10,476 nt of DNA from an uncultured Chthoniobacterales bacterium. GTDB lineage: Bacteria; Verrucomicrobiota; Verrucomicrobiia; Chthoniobacterales; UBA10450. Below are positions 1 to 9,306 of the stretch, one piece after another (positions within the stretch are counted from its first letter, which is position 1; every line of letters begins with the position of its first letter). The position numbers were made by a program, and so were the translations under genes. The stretch lies in assembly GCA_955652155.1 (NCBI GenBank), contig CATPAT010000275.1, positions 1-10,476 on the forward strand, given 5' to 3'. The notes under the pieces were generated by a model, which was not told the origin of the DNA, ran no database searches, and worked only from the letters and a program-made list of their open reading frames with translations.

Positions 1-215
1 ATATTAATGTCCTTCTTTGAATCCTCCATCTGCAGAAAAAGCAACTGCGCGATCACGAGGTTCGCGATGTGATCATCAATCGGCGTGCCGATGAAAACGA
101 TGCGATCCTTGAGCAACCGCGAATAAATGTCGTAACTGCGCTCGCCGCGGCCAGTCTGCTCCACCACCATCGGCACCAGCACCGATTGCGAGCGATTTTC
201 TTTAAGGTCACTCAT
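1..215 (-). CDS. clpP: ATP-dependent Clp protease proteolytic subunit ClpP (N-terminal part; 3' end outside window)
   Basis: ClpP is the serine-peptidase barrel that, with ClpX or ClpA, degrades unfolded and tagged cytoplasmic proteins. Only the first 71 residues are present. They contain the family's conserved N-terminal run: VPMVVEQTGRGERSYDIYSR at about residues 14-33, then the strand/turn with RIVFIGTPID and the helix leading to QLLFLQMED. The catalytic Ser, His and Asp lie beyond the window edge. The ATG (213-215) overlaps the TGA of tig in an ATGA junction, the usual tig-clpP order, so the two are probably translationally coupled. Nothing looks abnormal in the visible part. Identity is very secure; intactness of the rest cannot be judged. 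Confidence 0.96.
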   Translation of the reverse strand, partial: MSDLKENRSQSVLVPMVVEQTGRGERSYDIYSRLLKDRIVFIGTPIDDHIANLVIAQLLFLQMEDSKKDIN

Positions 216-1543
216 TTCTTCGCAGTTTGTTCTTCCGAAACCGGCTGGACGCTAACATTCGCCTTTAGGAAATCAAGAGTCTTGCCGAGCAGAATCTGTT
301 CCGCGAGCGCGTTAAGTCCATCGTGTTCTTCGAGTTCCTTCCGCATTTTATCGCTGGAAATATTGTAGTGCTGCGCTTCCTGCCGGATCCGAAGATCGAC
401 ATCTTCCCGCCTGACTTCGATCTTTTCCTGTTCGGCGATGCGCTCGAGAATGAAATTCGTTTTCAATCGGTGCGCCGCCACGTTGGCCGCGGTCTCAATC
501 AGCTCCTTTTCCTTGTCCTTCAGCATTTCGTCGGGAATTCCGCGCGCCCGATTTCGCTGCACCAATTCAGCCAATGCCCGCTTGGTCTCGTTGCGAAGCA
601 AGCTCGGCGGCAAATCGAACTGAATCTTTTCGTGCAGGTATTTTACAATCTGCGCTTCCTTCGTCCGCTCGACCTCATGTTCTTTCTCGTGCTCGAGATC
701 GTGCTCGATCGTATGACGAAGATCGGCCAGCGTCTTTCCAGGAAGCAATTTGTTCGCAAACGCATCGTCGACTGCCGGCAACACTTTTTCTTTTATTTCG
801 CCTAACGTGACCGTGTAGCTCGCCTGTTTGCCGGCCAATTCTTTGACCAAGAAATCTGCCGGAAGATCGACAGTCACCGTCCGCGTTTCCTCCCGTTTTT
901 GTCCAACGATTTGCTCGCAGAATTTCGGCAGAAAATTGCCCGCCGCCAAATGCAGCCAGAATTTTTTCCCTCCCTGCAAATTCTTGCTCGCCTGCGGCGC
1001 AACCTCGCTGATCGGCTTGCCCTCAACCGCTCCCTCAAACTCAATCACTACGAAATCTTCCATCTGCGCGGCGCGCTCGGGAACATCGACAAAGTCTGCG
1101 GTTTGATCGCGCAGACGTTCCAGGGTCGCGTCGATTTCGGTCTCCGTTACCTTTGTGTCCGGCAATTCGACCGGAATATTTTTGTAGTTCGGCAGTTTAA
1201 ATTCCGGCGCGGTCACCACCGTCGCCTGGAATCGCATCGATTTATCTTCGCCGAAGTGGACCTCTTCCAAGTTCGTCAGCGAAGCGACCCGCAATTTTTT
1301 CTGTTCGATCGCGTCGCGATAACTTTTCGAGACGAGCTTCTTCGTAACCTCATCCTGAATTTCTTTCCGAAAGCGTTTGTCGATCACCGCCCGCGGCGCT
1401 TTGCCCGGCCGATAACCAGGAATCTTGGCAAACCGCGCGAAGCTATTGGCAATCGTGTCCCATTCCTTCGACACCTCTTCCGCCGGCAATTCGATCTTTA
1501 GCGTCGAGACCGACTCCGGTTTTTTTTCCACTTCGACCTTCAT
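212..1543 (-). CDS. tig: Trigger factor, ribosome-associated chaperone and peptidyl-prolyl isomerase
   Basis: Trigger factor binds the ribosome exit tunnel and shields nascent chains. The 443-residue product has the three expected parts: an N-terminal ribosome-binding domain with the signature PGYRPGKAP (Y44-R45-P46), an FKBP-like isomerase domain at roughly 150-245 (MEDFVVIEFEG near its start), and a long charged helical C-terminal domain. I chose the ATG at 1543 because it puts the signature at the same residue number as the FRK of E. coli trigger factor with no gap. A GTG at 1567 would add eight residues (MPLPSIPY) that the family does not need. Neither start has a convincing Shine-Dalgarno. 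The stop overlaps the clpP start. The gap to the upstream protease gene is 66 bases, too short to exclude a promoter or to demand one. Confidence 0.96.
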   Translation of the reverse strand: MKVEVEKKPESVSTLKIELPAEEVSKEWDTIANSFARFAKIPGYRPGKAPRAVIDKRFRKEIQDEVTKKLVSKSYRDAIEQKKLRVASLTNLEEVHFGEDKSMRFQATVVTAPEFKLPNYKNIPVELPDTKVTETEIDATLERLRDQTADFVDVPERAAQMEDFVVIEFEGAVEGKPISEVAPQASKNLQGGKKFWLHLAAGNFLPKFCEQIVGQKREETRTVTVDLPADFLVKELAGKQASYTVTLGEIKEKVLPAVDDAFANKLLPGKTLADLRHTIEHDLEHEKEHEVERTKEAQIVKYLHEKIQFDLPPSLLRNETKRALAELVQRNRARGIPDEMLKDKEKELIETAANVAAHRLKTNFILERIAEQEKIEVRREDVDLRIRQEAQHYNISSDKMRKELEEHDGLNALAEQILLGKTLDFLKANVSVQPVSEEQTAKK

Positions 1544-1609
1544 GTAAGGAATCGACGGTAAAGGCACGCCATTCGGTCTGCAAATTCACACGCTCGATTT
1601 CGCGCGCGG

Positions 1610-2743
1610 TTACAAACGCTGGCGAAGCGACACTTTGATTTCCTGTGTGCTCTCGCCTCGTTTTACTCTTAGGCGGATCTCGCGGCCTGTTTCGGTCAGC
1701 AATTGCGTCATTTGCTGTAGAGTAAACTTTGATGCGGGCTGATTGTTGATCGCGACGATCACGTCTTTTGGCCGAATGCCAGCGCGCTCAGCCGCCGAAT
1801 CTTTGCTCACATCGTGGACTTCGAACCCGACGAAATCGCGCGTGCACCGCAGGTCTAGCCCGCTCGCGTCCATTGAAAACGGTTCGGCAAGACTGCGACT
1901 CGGGGCGAAGAAAATCCTCTCGTGACGGTAATCAAACGCGACATGAAATCGCCTCAGAATTTCAGTACCGATCAATTGCACTCCTCCGGTTACACCGAAC
2001 GGCTTGGCCAAACTGAATGAGCCGATTTGCACGGAATCGGCCCGGCCGAGCACGGTCCGAAATTCTTGCCCCAGACCCACACCGCCAACCACTTCGAGCC
2101 GTTCGGCTGATTGCGCCAGCGGATCAGCGTCGATTGCATCCTGCGAACCGCTGTCGACCAGCACTTCCGCATCGGACGGTTTACCGCCCACAAAAACTTT
2201 CGCGTGAATGTACGGCGTGCGTTTCTTCAGCACGAAGGGAACTGCGTCTCCAACTGCCCGGTAGTCGGTCGCGTCATAAAGTGTCAGGACGCGCGCATCA
2301 AAATCGACATCCACCACCTGCGCGGCAAAGAAATCGTAGCCGAGAATCCCGCCGATTTCCCGGCCGATCACTGCCGGCTGGCCGGACAAATCGATGATGT
2401 AGGATTCGGCGGCGGCCAAATCGAATCCGGGCAAATTGTAAACGACATCTTTCGTGATTTTCACTTTCACACTTCCCTTACCGGCGCCGGTGCCCTCCTT
2501 CTCACTTTCGACCTTTAATTTTAATTTTCGTGCGAGCGCATCATCGATCACGCAGTGACTGGCGCCACTATCGACAACAAACCAGGTCGGAGCAGATCCG
2601 TTGATTCCCACCTTCATCAAAATTTGGTTGGTCGCGAAATCGAACGGAATCGAGAGCGGCAAGCGCCGGTTCTGCTGCGCTTGACCAGAACAAATCGCTA
2701 ATCCGCAAAGCAGCATCGCAGCGAGCAGTCCGATACCTTTCAT
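1610..2743 (-). CDS. Exported aspartyl protease (retropepsin-like, two DSG motifs) with C-terminal PDZ domain
   Basis: The 377-residue product starts with a Sec signal peptide (positively charged start, hydrophobic residues 4-18, probable cleavage after SGQA at residue 22), so it should act in the periplasm or envelope. A retropepsin-like fold follows, with the active-site type motif VVDSGAS (D58) and a second motif LVDSGS (D197). Both half-sites sit in one chain, unlike homodimeric retroviral enzymes. A PDZ domain fills about residues 290-372 (GFEVHDVSKDSAAERAGIRP, then DVIVAINNQP). The architecture matches the bacterial 'aspartyl protease family protein with PDZ' group; substrates are not known to me. 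The ATG at 2743 overlaps the hutI stop (ATGA). A longer reading from 2812 would run through hutI and put 23 residues before the signal peptide, so I rejected it. Confidence 0.87.
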   Translation of the reverse strand: MKGIGLLAAMLLCGLAICSGQAQQNRRLPLSIPFDFATNQILMKVGINGSAPTWFVVDSGASHCVIDDALARKLKLKVESEKEGTGAGKGSVKVKITKDVVYNLPGFDLAAAESYIIDLSGQPAVIGREIGGILGYDFFAAQVVDVDFDARVLTLYDATDYRAVGDAVPFVLKKRTPYIHAKVFVGGKPSDAEVLVDSGSQDAIDADPLAQSAERLEVVGGVGLGQEFRTVLGRADSVQIGSFSLAKPFGVTGGVQLIGTEILRRFHVAFDYRHERIFFAPSRSLAEPFSMDASGLDLRCTRDFVGFEVHDVSKDSAAERAGIRPKDVIVAINNQPASKFTLQQMTQLLTETGREIRLRVKRGESTQEIKVSLRQRL

Positions 2744-4053
2744 GAATGTTTGGCAGTGAAGACGAGTTCGCCGCGTGCGTAAACCGAATGCGCCTGGGAA
2801 AACCCAAACCAATAAGCGAGCTCGCGATAATCATCGCAATCGAACACTGCGAGGTTGGCGAGCTTGCCCGGTTCGAGCGACCCGATTTTATCACCGCGAT
2901 TTAACGAATACGCGGCGTTGATCGTCGCTGCGGTAATCGCTTCCGCCGGAGACATTTTCATTTGCGTGCATGCCAGCGACAGAACCATCGGCATCGACGG
3001 CGTCGGCGATGAGCCCGGATTGAAATCAGTCGCGAGCACGATCGCGAGCCCAGCTTCAATCATCTCTCGCGCGCGCGGATACGATGCTTGCCCCGCCGTA
3101 GCCTCGCGAAGGAGGGTCGATCCTAGCACATAAACCGATCCAGGCAGCAAAACCGGCTGGACGTTCGCCGATTTCAACGCTGCGATCCCCTGCTTGTCCG
3201 TTTTTTCCAAATGATCCGCCGTTGTCGCGCGGAGTTCTGCCATCAATTTCGCGCCGCCTGAATTCGTCAATTGATCGACATGGCCGCGAAGTTTGAGTCC
3301 GAGCTCCTTCGCCGCAGACAGAATCTTCCGTGATTGCTCGACATCGAAATAGCCGCGCTCACAAAAAACATCGCAAAACGCCGCCAGTTTGTCTTTCGCA
3401 ACGCGCGGCAGCATTTCGGTGATCACAAGATCGACATATTGATCAGGCGACGTATCGCGCGGCACTGCATGCGCGCCGAGAAATGTCGGCACAACTTCTA
3501 GCGACGTTTCCTGATTCAATCGCCGCATTACACGCAGAATTTTCAGCTCATCATCGAGTCTAAGTCCGTAGCCCGATTTCGCTTCAACCGTTGTCGTTCC
3601 GCATTTCAAAAACCAATCCGAATGTTTTTTCGCCTGCGCGAAAAGTTCGGCCTCGCTCGCGGCGCGCGTTTTCTCGACGGTTGACCAAATCCCGCCGCCA
3701 GCCTTGGCAATTTGCTCGTATCTTTCGCCACGCGCGCGTCGCTCGAAATCTTCCAGCCGGCTTCCGGCGAAAACTAAATGCGTATGCGCATCGACGAATC
3801 CCGGCAGCACCACGCGCCCACCAAGATCGACAACCTGAAGATCGCCGGGCCCCGCTGAAACTTGACTGCTTAAAGCAGTCAAGTTTCTCTCGATCTCCTC
3901 GCTACTGCCGACGATGTCGATCTTGCCGTCGCGAATCAGCAGTCCCCCGTCGCGAATAATTCCGAGCTCGGACAATTCTTTGCCCACACGCGGACGTTTC
4001 GGACCGGACAACGTGACCAGTTGCGACGCGTGAAGAAGAGCGAGCGACTTCAA
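2740..4053 (-). CDS. hutI: Imidazolonepropionase (histidine degradation)
   Basis: HutI hydrolyses 4-imidazolone-5-propionate to N-formimino-L-glutamate, the third step of histidine breakdown, in the cytoplasm. The 437-residue product is an amidohydrolase-superfamily protein with the metal-binding VDAHTH motif (H90, H92), the GHVDQL motif near the middle, the ADH motif, and the C-terminal ATDFNPGS containing the metal/catalytic Asp. The start is TTG at 4051-4053, overlapping the ftcD TGA as TTGA. No in-frame ATG lies near the N-terminus, and the family's first beta strand begins almost at once, so TTG is the only sensible start. Residues 56-66 are encoded by a perfect palindrome (3857-3887) lying in a surface linker between the N-terminal beta domain and the barrel, which makes the protein slightly longer than usual. 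All visible active-site motifs are intact. Confidence 0.95.
   Translation of the reverse strand: MKSLALLHASQLVTLSGPKRPRVGKELSELGIIRDGGLLIRDGKIDIVGSSEEIERNLTALSSQVSAGPGDLQVVDLGGRVVLPGFVDAHTHLVFAGSRLEDFERRARGERYEQIAKAGGGIWSTVEKTRAASEAELFAQAKKHSDWFLKCGTTTVEAKSGYGLRLDDELKILRVMRRLNQETSLEVVPTFLGAHAVPRDTSPDQYVDLVITEMLPRVAKDKLAAFCDVFCERGYFDVEQSRKILSAAKELGLKLRGHVDQLTNSGGAKLMAELRATTADHLEKTDKQGIAALKSANVQPVLLPGSVYVLGSTLLREATAGQASYPRAREMIEAGLAIVLATDFNPGSSPTPSMPMVLSLACTQMKMSPAEAITAATINAAYSLNRGDKIGSLEPGKLANLAVFDCDDYRELAYWFGFSQAHSVYARGELVFTAKHS
3857..3887. repeat. Perfect 31-nt palindrome inside hutI (15-bp arms, 1-nt loop)
   Basis: Bases 3857-3871 (GAAACTTGACTGCTT) are the exact reverse complement of 3873-3887, with the single base 3872 between them. 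The sequence lies in frame in hutI and encodes residues 56-66 (RNLTALSSQVS) of a linker just before the VVDLGGRVVLPG strand. Its AT-richer composition differs from the surrounding coding DNA. I infer a small dispersed palindromic element that inserted without breaking the frame. No second copy was seen in this window. Confidence 0.8.
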
Positions 4054-5732
4054 GTCAGTTTGCTCTGCACGATCTGATCGATCTTCTTGAACTCAGACTC
4101 TGAATTTTCCTGCAGCTTAAGAACTTTCTTCTGAAGATCGGATTTAAATTTCTCATCCTTCAGCGCCGCCAGATTGATTCGAACATTCAAGGCCGCGCCG
4201 TCGATGCCGGCACGCGTCGCGCAAATCCCGACGCCGACATCCGAAATCGAATTCGGATTTCCTTTCTCTGCCATTTCCGCGAGCAGCTCGTAGGACTTTG
4301 ACGCGGCCTCCATTACTTTGAGTGGAATTTCGGCCGCATACTTTGTGGCCGATTCAATCGCGTCCGCACGCGCGGTCTTTTCATCTGCGGACTGTTTTGG
4401 CAACGCGAACGCATCCATCACCTTGTTGAAAGCCGCGGTGTCTTCGTCCACCAGCGAGAGCAGTTCGTCTTTGAGCTGCTGAGCTTTCACCGCCCACTTG
4501 CTGAAATACTCAAGCTTATCGTCCCAGCCGCGTTTGCCGGCCGACAGGTTCGCCACCATTCCGCCAAGCGACGCGCCGAGCGCGCCCATCAGCGCCGCGA
4601 CCGAACCGCCGCCCGGAGCGGGCGAATCACTCAGGGTCTCATTGCAAAAGTCGCGTAGATTCATTTTCACAAGGGATTTCGAATCGGATTCAATCTTTAA
4701 TTCAATCACTTTTTCCTGCGGACCGAAATGTTTCAATTCGCTCAAGCCCATCGAGCGGACTGCGATGTCGATCAATTCCTCCTCGGAAGCTCCTTCCGAC
4801 CATTTCTGTTTCCGCAAAAAATAACGGCCGGCGTCGGTGAGACATTTCTTCGGCACCATCCCGACAATTTCGGAACCCGTGACACGGAGGCCTCGCTTGC
4901 TCGCAGCTTCGAAACAGGCATCGAACGCGGCGTGCAGCGGGGTTTCCTCGATGTTGGTCAGGTTCATCGATACTTGTGCGATCCCATATTCCTTCACGAA
5001 CCAACCGATCGCCTTGACGTGTTTCAACATTCCGGGAACGCGAACCGGCTCGCCATTTGCGTCGAGAATCTTCTTCCCCGAAGGCGTACCGTCTTCCGTT
5101 TTGAACCGACCCTGCTCGCGAACATCAAACGCGACCGAGTTAGCTCGCCGCACGGATTTCGTGTTCAGGTTGGCGTTGTAAGCGACTAGAAACTCTCGTG
5201 CGCCGATCGCGGTCGCGCCCGCTTTCTCGTTTAACTTCGCCGGACCAAAGTCCGGCTTCCATTCAGGCTGTTTAATTTTCTCAGAGAAACCTTCGTACTC
5301 GCCGGCGCGGATGACCGCGAGATTCGATCGCGATTTATCTTTGGCGGCCTTCTCGTAGAGATAAACGGGGATACCCAGTTCTTCGCCGACCCGCTTTCCC
5401 AATTTCTGCGCGCACTCGATCGCGTCCTCCCAACTCGCATTGCTCACCGGAATAAACGGGCAGACGTCGGTCGCGCCCATCCGCGGGTGCGCGCCTTTGT
5501 GTTTGCGCATGTCGATCAGCTCCGCCGCTTTTTGGATTCCGCGAAAGGCAGCTTCGACCGCGGCTTCAGGATTGCCAACAAAAGTGACTACTGTTCGATT
5601 CGTCGTCGCGCCAGGATCGACATCGAGCAGCGAAACGCCATCCGTCGATTTAATCGCATCGGTAATTTGCCGAATTATTTTTTCGTCGCGCCCTTCCGAA
5701 AAATTCGGCACGCACTCGATCAGTTTTTGCAT
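4050..5732 (-). CDS. ftcD: Bifunctional glutamate formimidoyltransferase / formimidoyltetrahydrofolate cyclodeaminase
   Basis: This 560-residue fusion carries out the last two steps of the folate branch of histidine breakdown. It moves the formimino group from N-formimino-glutamate to tetrahydrofolate, then releases ammonia to give 5,10-methenyl-tetrahydrofolate. The transferase half occupies about residues 1-300 and starts with IECVPNFSEGRD. The catalytic-type His is H82 in HKGAHPRMGATDVCPF, the same number as in the mammalian enzyme. The helical cyclodeaminase half begins near M357 and carries the FTCD_C signature SDSPAPGGGSVAALMGA. The ATG at 5732 is followed by the expected family N-terminus. 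The gene lies 21 bases after the small NTF2-like gene and overlaps hutI by four bases. Both halves look complete, and the fused form resembles that of animals and several bacterial groups. Confidence 0.96.
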   Translation of the reverse strand: MQKLIECVPNFSEGRDEKIIRQITDAIKSTDGVSLLDVDPGATTNRTVVTFVGNPEAAVEAAFRGIQKAAELIDMRKHKGAHPRMGATDVCPFIPVSNASWEDAIECAQKLGKRVGEELGIPVYLYEKAAKDKSRSNLAVIRAGEYEGFSEKIKQPEWKPDFGPAKLNEKAGATAIGAREFLVAYNANLNTKSVRRANSVAFDVREQGRFKTEDGTPSGKKILDANGEPVRVPGMLKHVKAIGWFVKEYGIAQVSMNLTNIEETPLHAAFDACFEAASKRGLRVTGSEIVGMVPKKCLTDAGRYFLRKQKWSEGASEEELIDIAVRSMGLSELKHFGPQEKVIELKIESDSKSLVKMNLRDFCNETLSDSPAPGGGSVAALMGALGASLGGMVANLSAGKRGWDDKLEYFSKWAVKAQQLKDELLSLVDEDTAAFNKVMDAFALPKQSADEKTARADAIESATKYAAEIPLKVMEAASKSYELLAEMAEKGNPNSISDVGVGICATRAGIDGAALNVRINLAALKDEKFKSDLQKKVLKLQENSESEFKKIDQIVQSKLT

Positions 5733-5753
5733 GAGTTCGTCACTTATGCGCAG

Positions 5754-6083
5754 TCATGCGCCGTGGCCAATCTCGACAACCCGGCCATCGCGTTGAAGAA
5801 TTACGATATGAAATGACCCTCCCGTGAAACCAGTCGGTGGAGAGGCGCCATCTATGATCCACTTTCCGTCGCGCTGCTTCACTTTGTACGGGCGCTGTGA
5901 GCGGATCTGTTTTTCACCATAAATTGGAAAGAGTATCGCCTCGGCAATACGAACTGCCGTCTGTTTGTCAGGAATCAAGCCGCCCTTCCGCTCAAATAAT
6001 TCTGGAATATTTTGGCCGAGAGATACCGGTGCTGGCGACGCACACGCGAGAGCAATTGTTAACAAAAAAAATCGGGTTCTCAT
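5754..6083 (-). CDS. Small exported protein resembling NTF2-fold immunity protein (Imm-NTF2-2 type)
   Basis: The 109-residue product begins with a signal peptide (MRTRF, then hydrophobic to about residue 22, cleavage probably before QNIPELF). Cys14 follows ALA, a poor lipobox, so I favour a soluble periplasmic protein. The rest resembles the NTF2-fold immunity family: PDKQTAVRIAEAILFPIYGE (38-57), then a strand with GKWIIDG (73-79), then GGSFHIVI (88-95) and a final strand DGRVVEIGHG. I recognise this by pattern, not by search. Family members are predicted to protect against polymorphic toxins, but many occur alone with no known toxin, as here. It sits 11 bases after hutU and 21 bases before ftcD in the same direction, so it is surely cotranscribed with the hut genes. 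It could instead be a general ligand-binding protein. Confidence 0.75.
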   Translation of the reverse strand: MRTRFFLLTIALACASPAPVSLGQNIPELFERKGGLIPDKQTAVRIAEAILFPIYGEKQIRSQRPYKVKQRDGKWIIDGASPPTGFTGGSFHIVILQRDGRVVEIGHGA

Positions 6084-6094
6084 TGACGTCTGGT

Positions 6095-7758
<1,664 letters not shown>

Positions 7759-7762
<4 letters not shown>

Positions 7763-9258
7763 AAATCATCGAATGCGCCGGCCCGAATCTTCTGGGCCAC
7801 CCGCGCGATGTCACCTGACAGTGCCCGATCTGCTGTCAGCGGTTTGGCGACTTCCCTAACGAGTTTAAAGGCGCGTTCGACACCTGTGCCGGCGCGCAAT
7901 GGATGGCGGTGTTCAAGCGCTTCGGCGCCGGCGAGCAATTCAATCGCGAACAGATTCTCGGCAAGATCGACAATCGACCGCAATTTGAGCGCGCTGGTCA
8001 TGCCCATCGACACGTGGTCCTCTTTGCCACCCGACGTGGGCACGTTGTCGACGCTGGCCGGGTGCGCAAGCACGCGCGCTTCGCTTAACAGCGAGGCCGC
8101 AGCGACATGCGCTATCATGAAACCTGATTCCAAGCCTGCGTTGCGCGCCAGAAATGCCGGCAGCCCTTCGCTCTTGTCCGGATTCACCAGTCGATCGATG
8201 CGGCGCTCGCTGATGCTCATGAGATCGGTGAGCGCAATTGCGGCATAATCGAACGCGAGCGCGAGCGGCGCACCGTGAAAATTTCCACCGGAGACGACGT
8301 CGCCGCTGTCAGCAAACACGAGTGGATTATCGGTCGCCGATGCGGATTCGACCGACAAAATCTGTTCGCAATGAGCGAGAACGTCGCGGACCGCGCCGTG
8401 CACTTGCGGCATGCAACGCACGCTGTAGGCGTCCTGGACGCGCGGATCATTTTTGCGATGCGATTCTCGAATCTCGCTGTCCTGCAAGAGCGAGTTCAAA
8501 TGAGCAGCAACCGCTTTTTGTCCGGGATGCGGCCGCGCTTCTTGCAGACGTGGATCGAATGCAGCCGGCGTGTCGCGCAAACCTTCGACCGTCATCGCGC
8601 CGGCAACATCGGCAATATTTGTTAGGCGTTTCCCACGCAAGATCGACAATCCCCCGACCGCATGCATGGCCTGAGTGCCGTTCAACAACGCGAGACCTTC
8701 TTTGGCCTCCAACTTCACGGGCTTTAATTTCGCGCGCTTAAGGGCTTCGCCACTGTCCATCCGGTTTCCGGCAAAGAACGCTTCGCCTTCGCTGATCAAA
8801 CTCAAAGCGAGATGCGCCAATGGCGCGAGATCGCCACTTGCACCGACCGATCCTTTTTCCGGAACGAATGGATGCACGCGCTGATTGAGCATCTGACAAA
8901 GCAGTTCAATAACTTCCGGGCGCACGCCGCTGAATCCAAGCGCGAGGACGTTTGCGCGCAGCAACATCATCGCGCGCACTTCCGGCTCGGATAGTGGCGG
9001 GCCGATTCCGCAGGCGTGACTGCGAACGAGATTGAGTTGAAGCGCGCCGATTTCGTTGGGTGGAATCCGCACGTCCGCGAGCTTGCCAAAGCCGGTGTTA
9101 ACGCCATACACCACCCCTTCGCACGTGACGATGTCGTCCACCACTTTGCGCGACGCCAAAATTCGCGGGCGCGCCGAAGCCGCGATTTGCACTGGTTCGT
9201 GTCCATGAGCAACGGCGGCAATCTCCTCGAGTGAGAGCGGGCTACCGTTTAATTCCAT
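7759..9258 (-). CDS. hutH: Histidine ammonia-lyase (histidase)
   Basis: HutH removes ammonia from L-histidine to give urocanate and commits histidine to breakdown. The 499-residue protein has the MIO-forming triad A140-S141-G142 in GSVGASGDLAPLAH, the catalytic-loop tyrosine Y51 in YGVNTGFG, and H81 in NLVRSHACGIG. The C-terminal half contains the conserved QDAYSVRCMPQVHG and the DNPLVF segment. The ATG at 9258 gives the normal family N-terminus. Only 48 bases separate it from the upstream gene. They contain no Shine-Dalgarno but do hold a possible -10 box placed so close that the message could be leaderless. It is the first gene of the hut cluster proper. Confidence 0.97.
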
Positions 9259-9265
9259 GAGACCA

Positions 9266-9288
9266 ATTTTAGTGACAACTCGAGCAAA
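9266..9288 (-). promoter_or_regulatory. Possible promoter of hutH (good -10 box, weak -35)
   Basis: On the minus strand TAAAAT (9266-9271) matches five of six bases of the -10 consensus. A weak CTTTCA lies 17 bases upstream. The start point would fall at or within a base or two of the hutH ATG, giving a leaderless or nearly leaderless mRNA. This fits the missing ribosome-binding site. Short AT-rich matches like this also arise by chance. Confidence 0.3.
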
Positions 9289-9306
9289 TGAAAGGCGGCT
9301 GCGGTC

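Noticed and set aside
899..1501. 200-codon plus-strand open frame opposite tig
   Set aside because: It lies wholly antisense to a clear tig gene and has no recognisable domain. Long antisense frames are common in GC-rich DNA.
1544..1567. GTG start at 1567 for tig
   Set aside because: It adds eight residues absent from the family. The ATG at 1543 aligns the ribosome-binding signature with E. coli numbering.
2744..2812. N-terminal extension of the aspartyl protease to 2812
   Set aside because: It would overlap hutI by some 70 bases and place 23 residues ahead of an otherwise ideal signal peptide.
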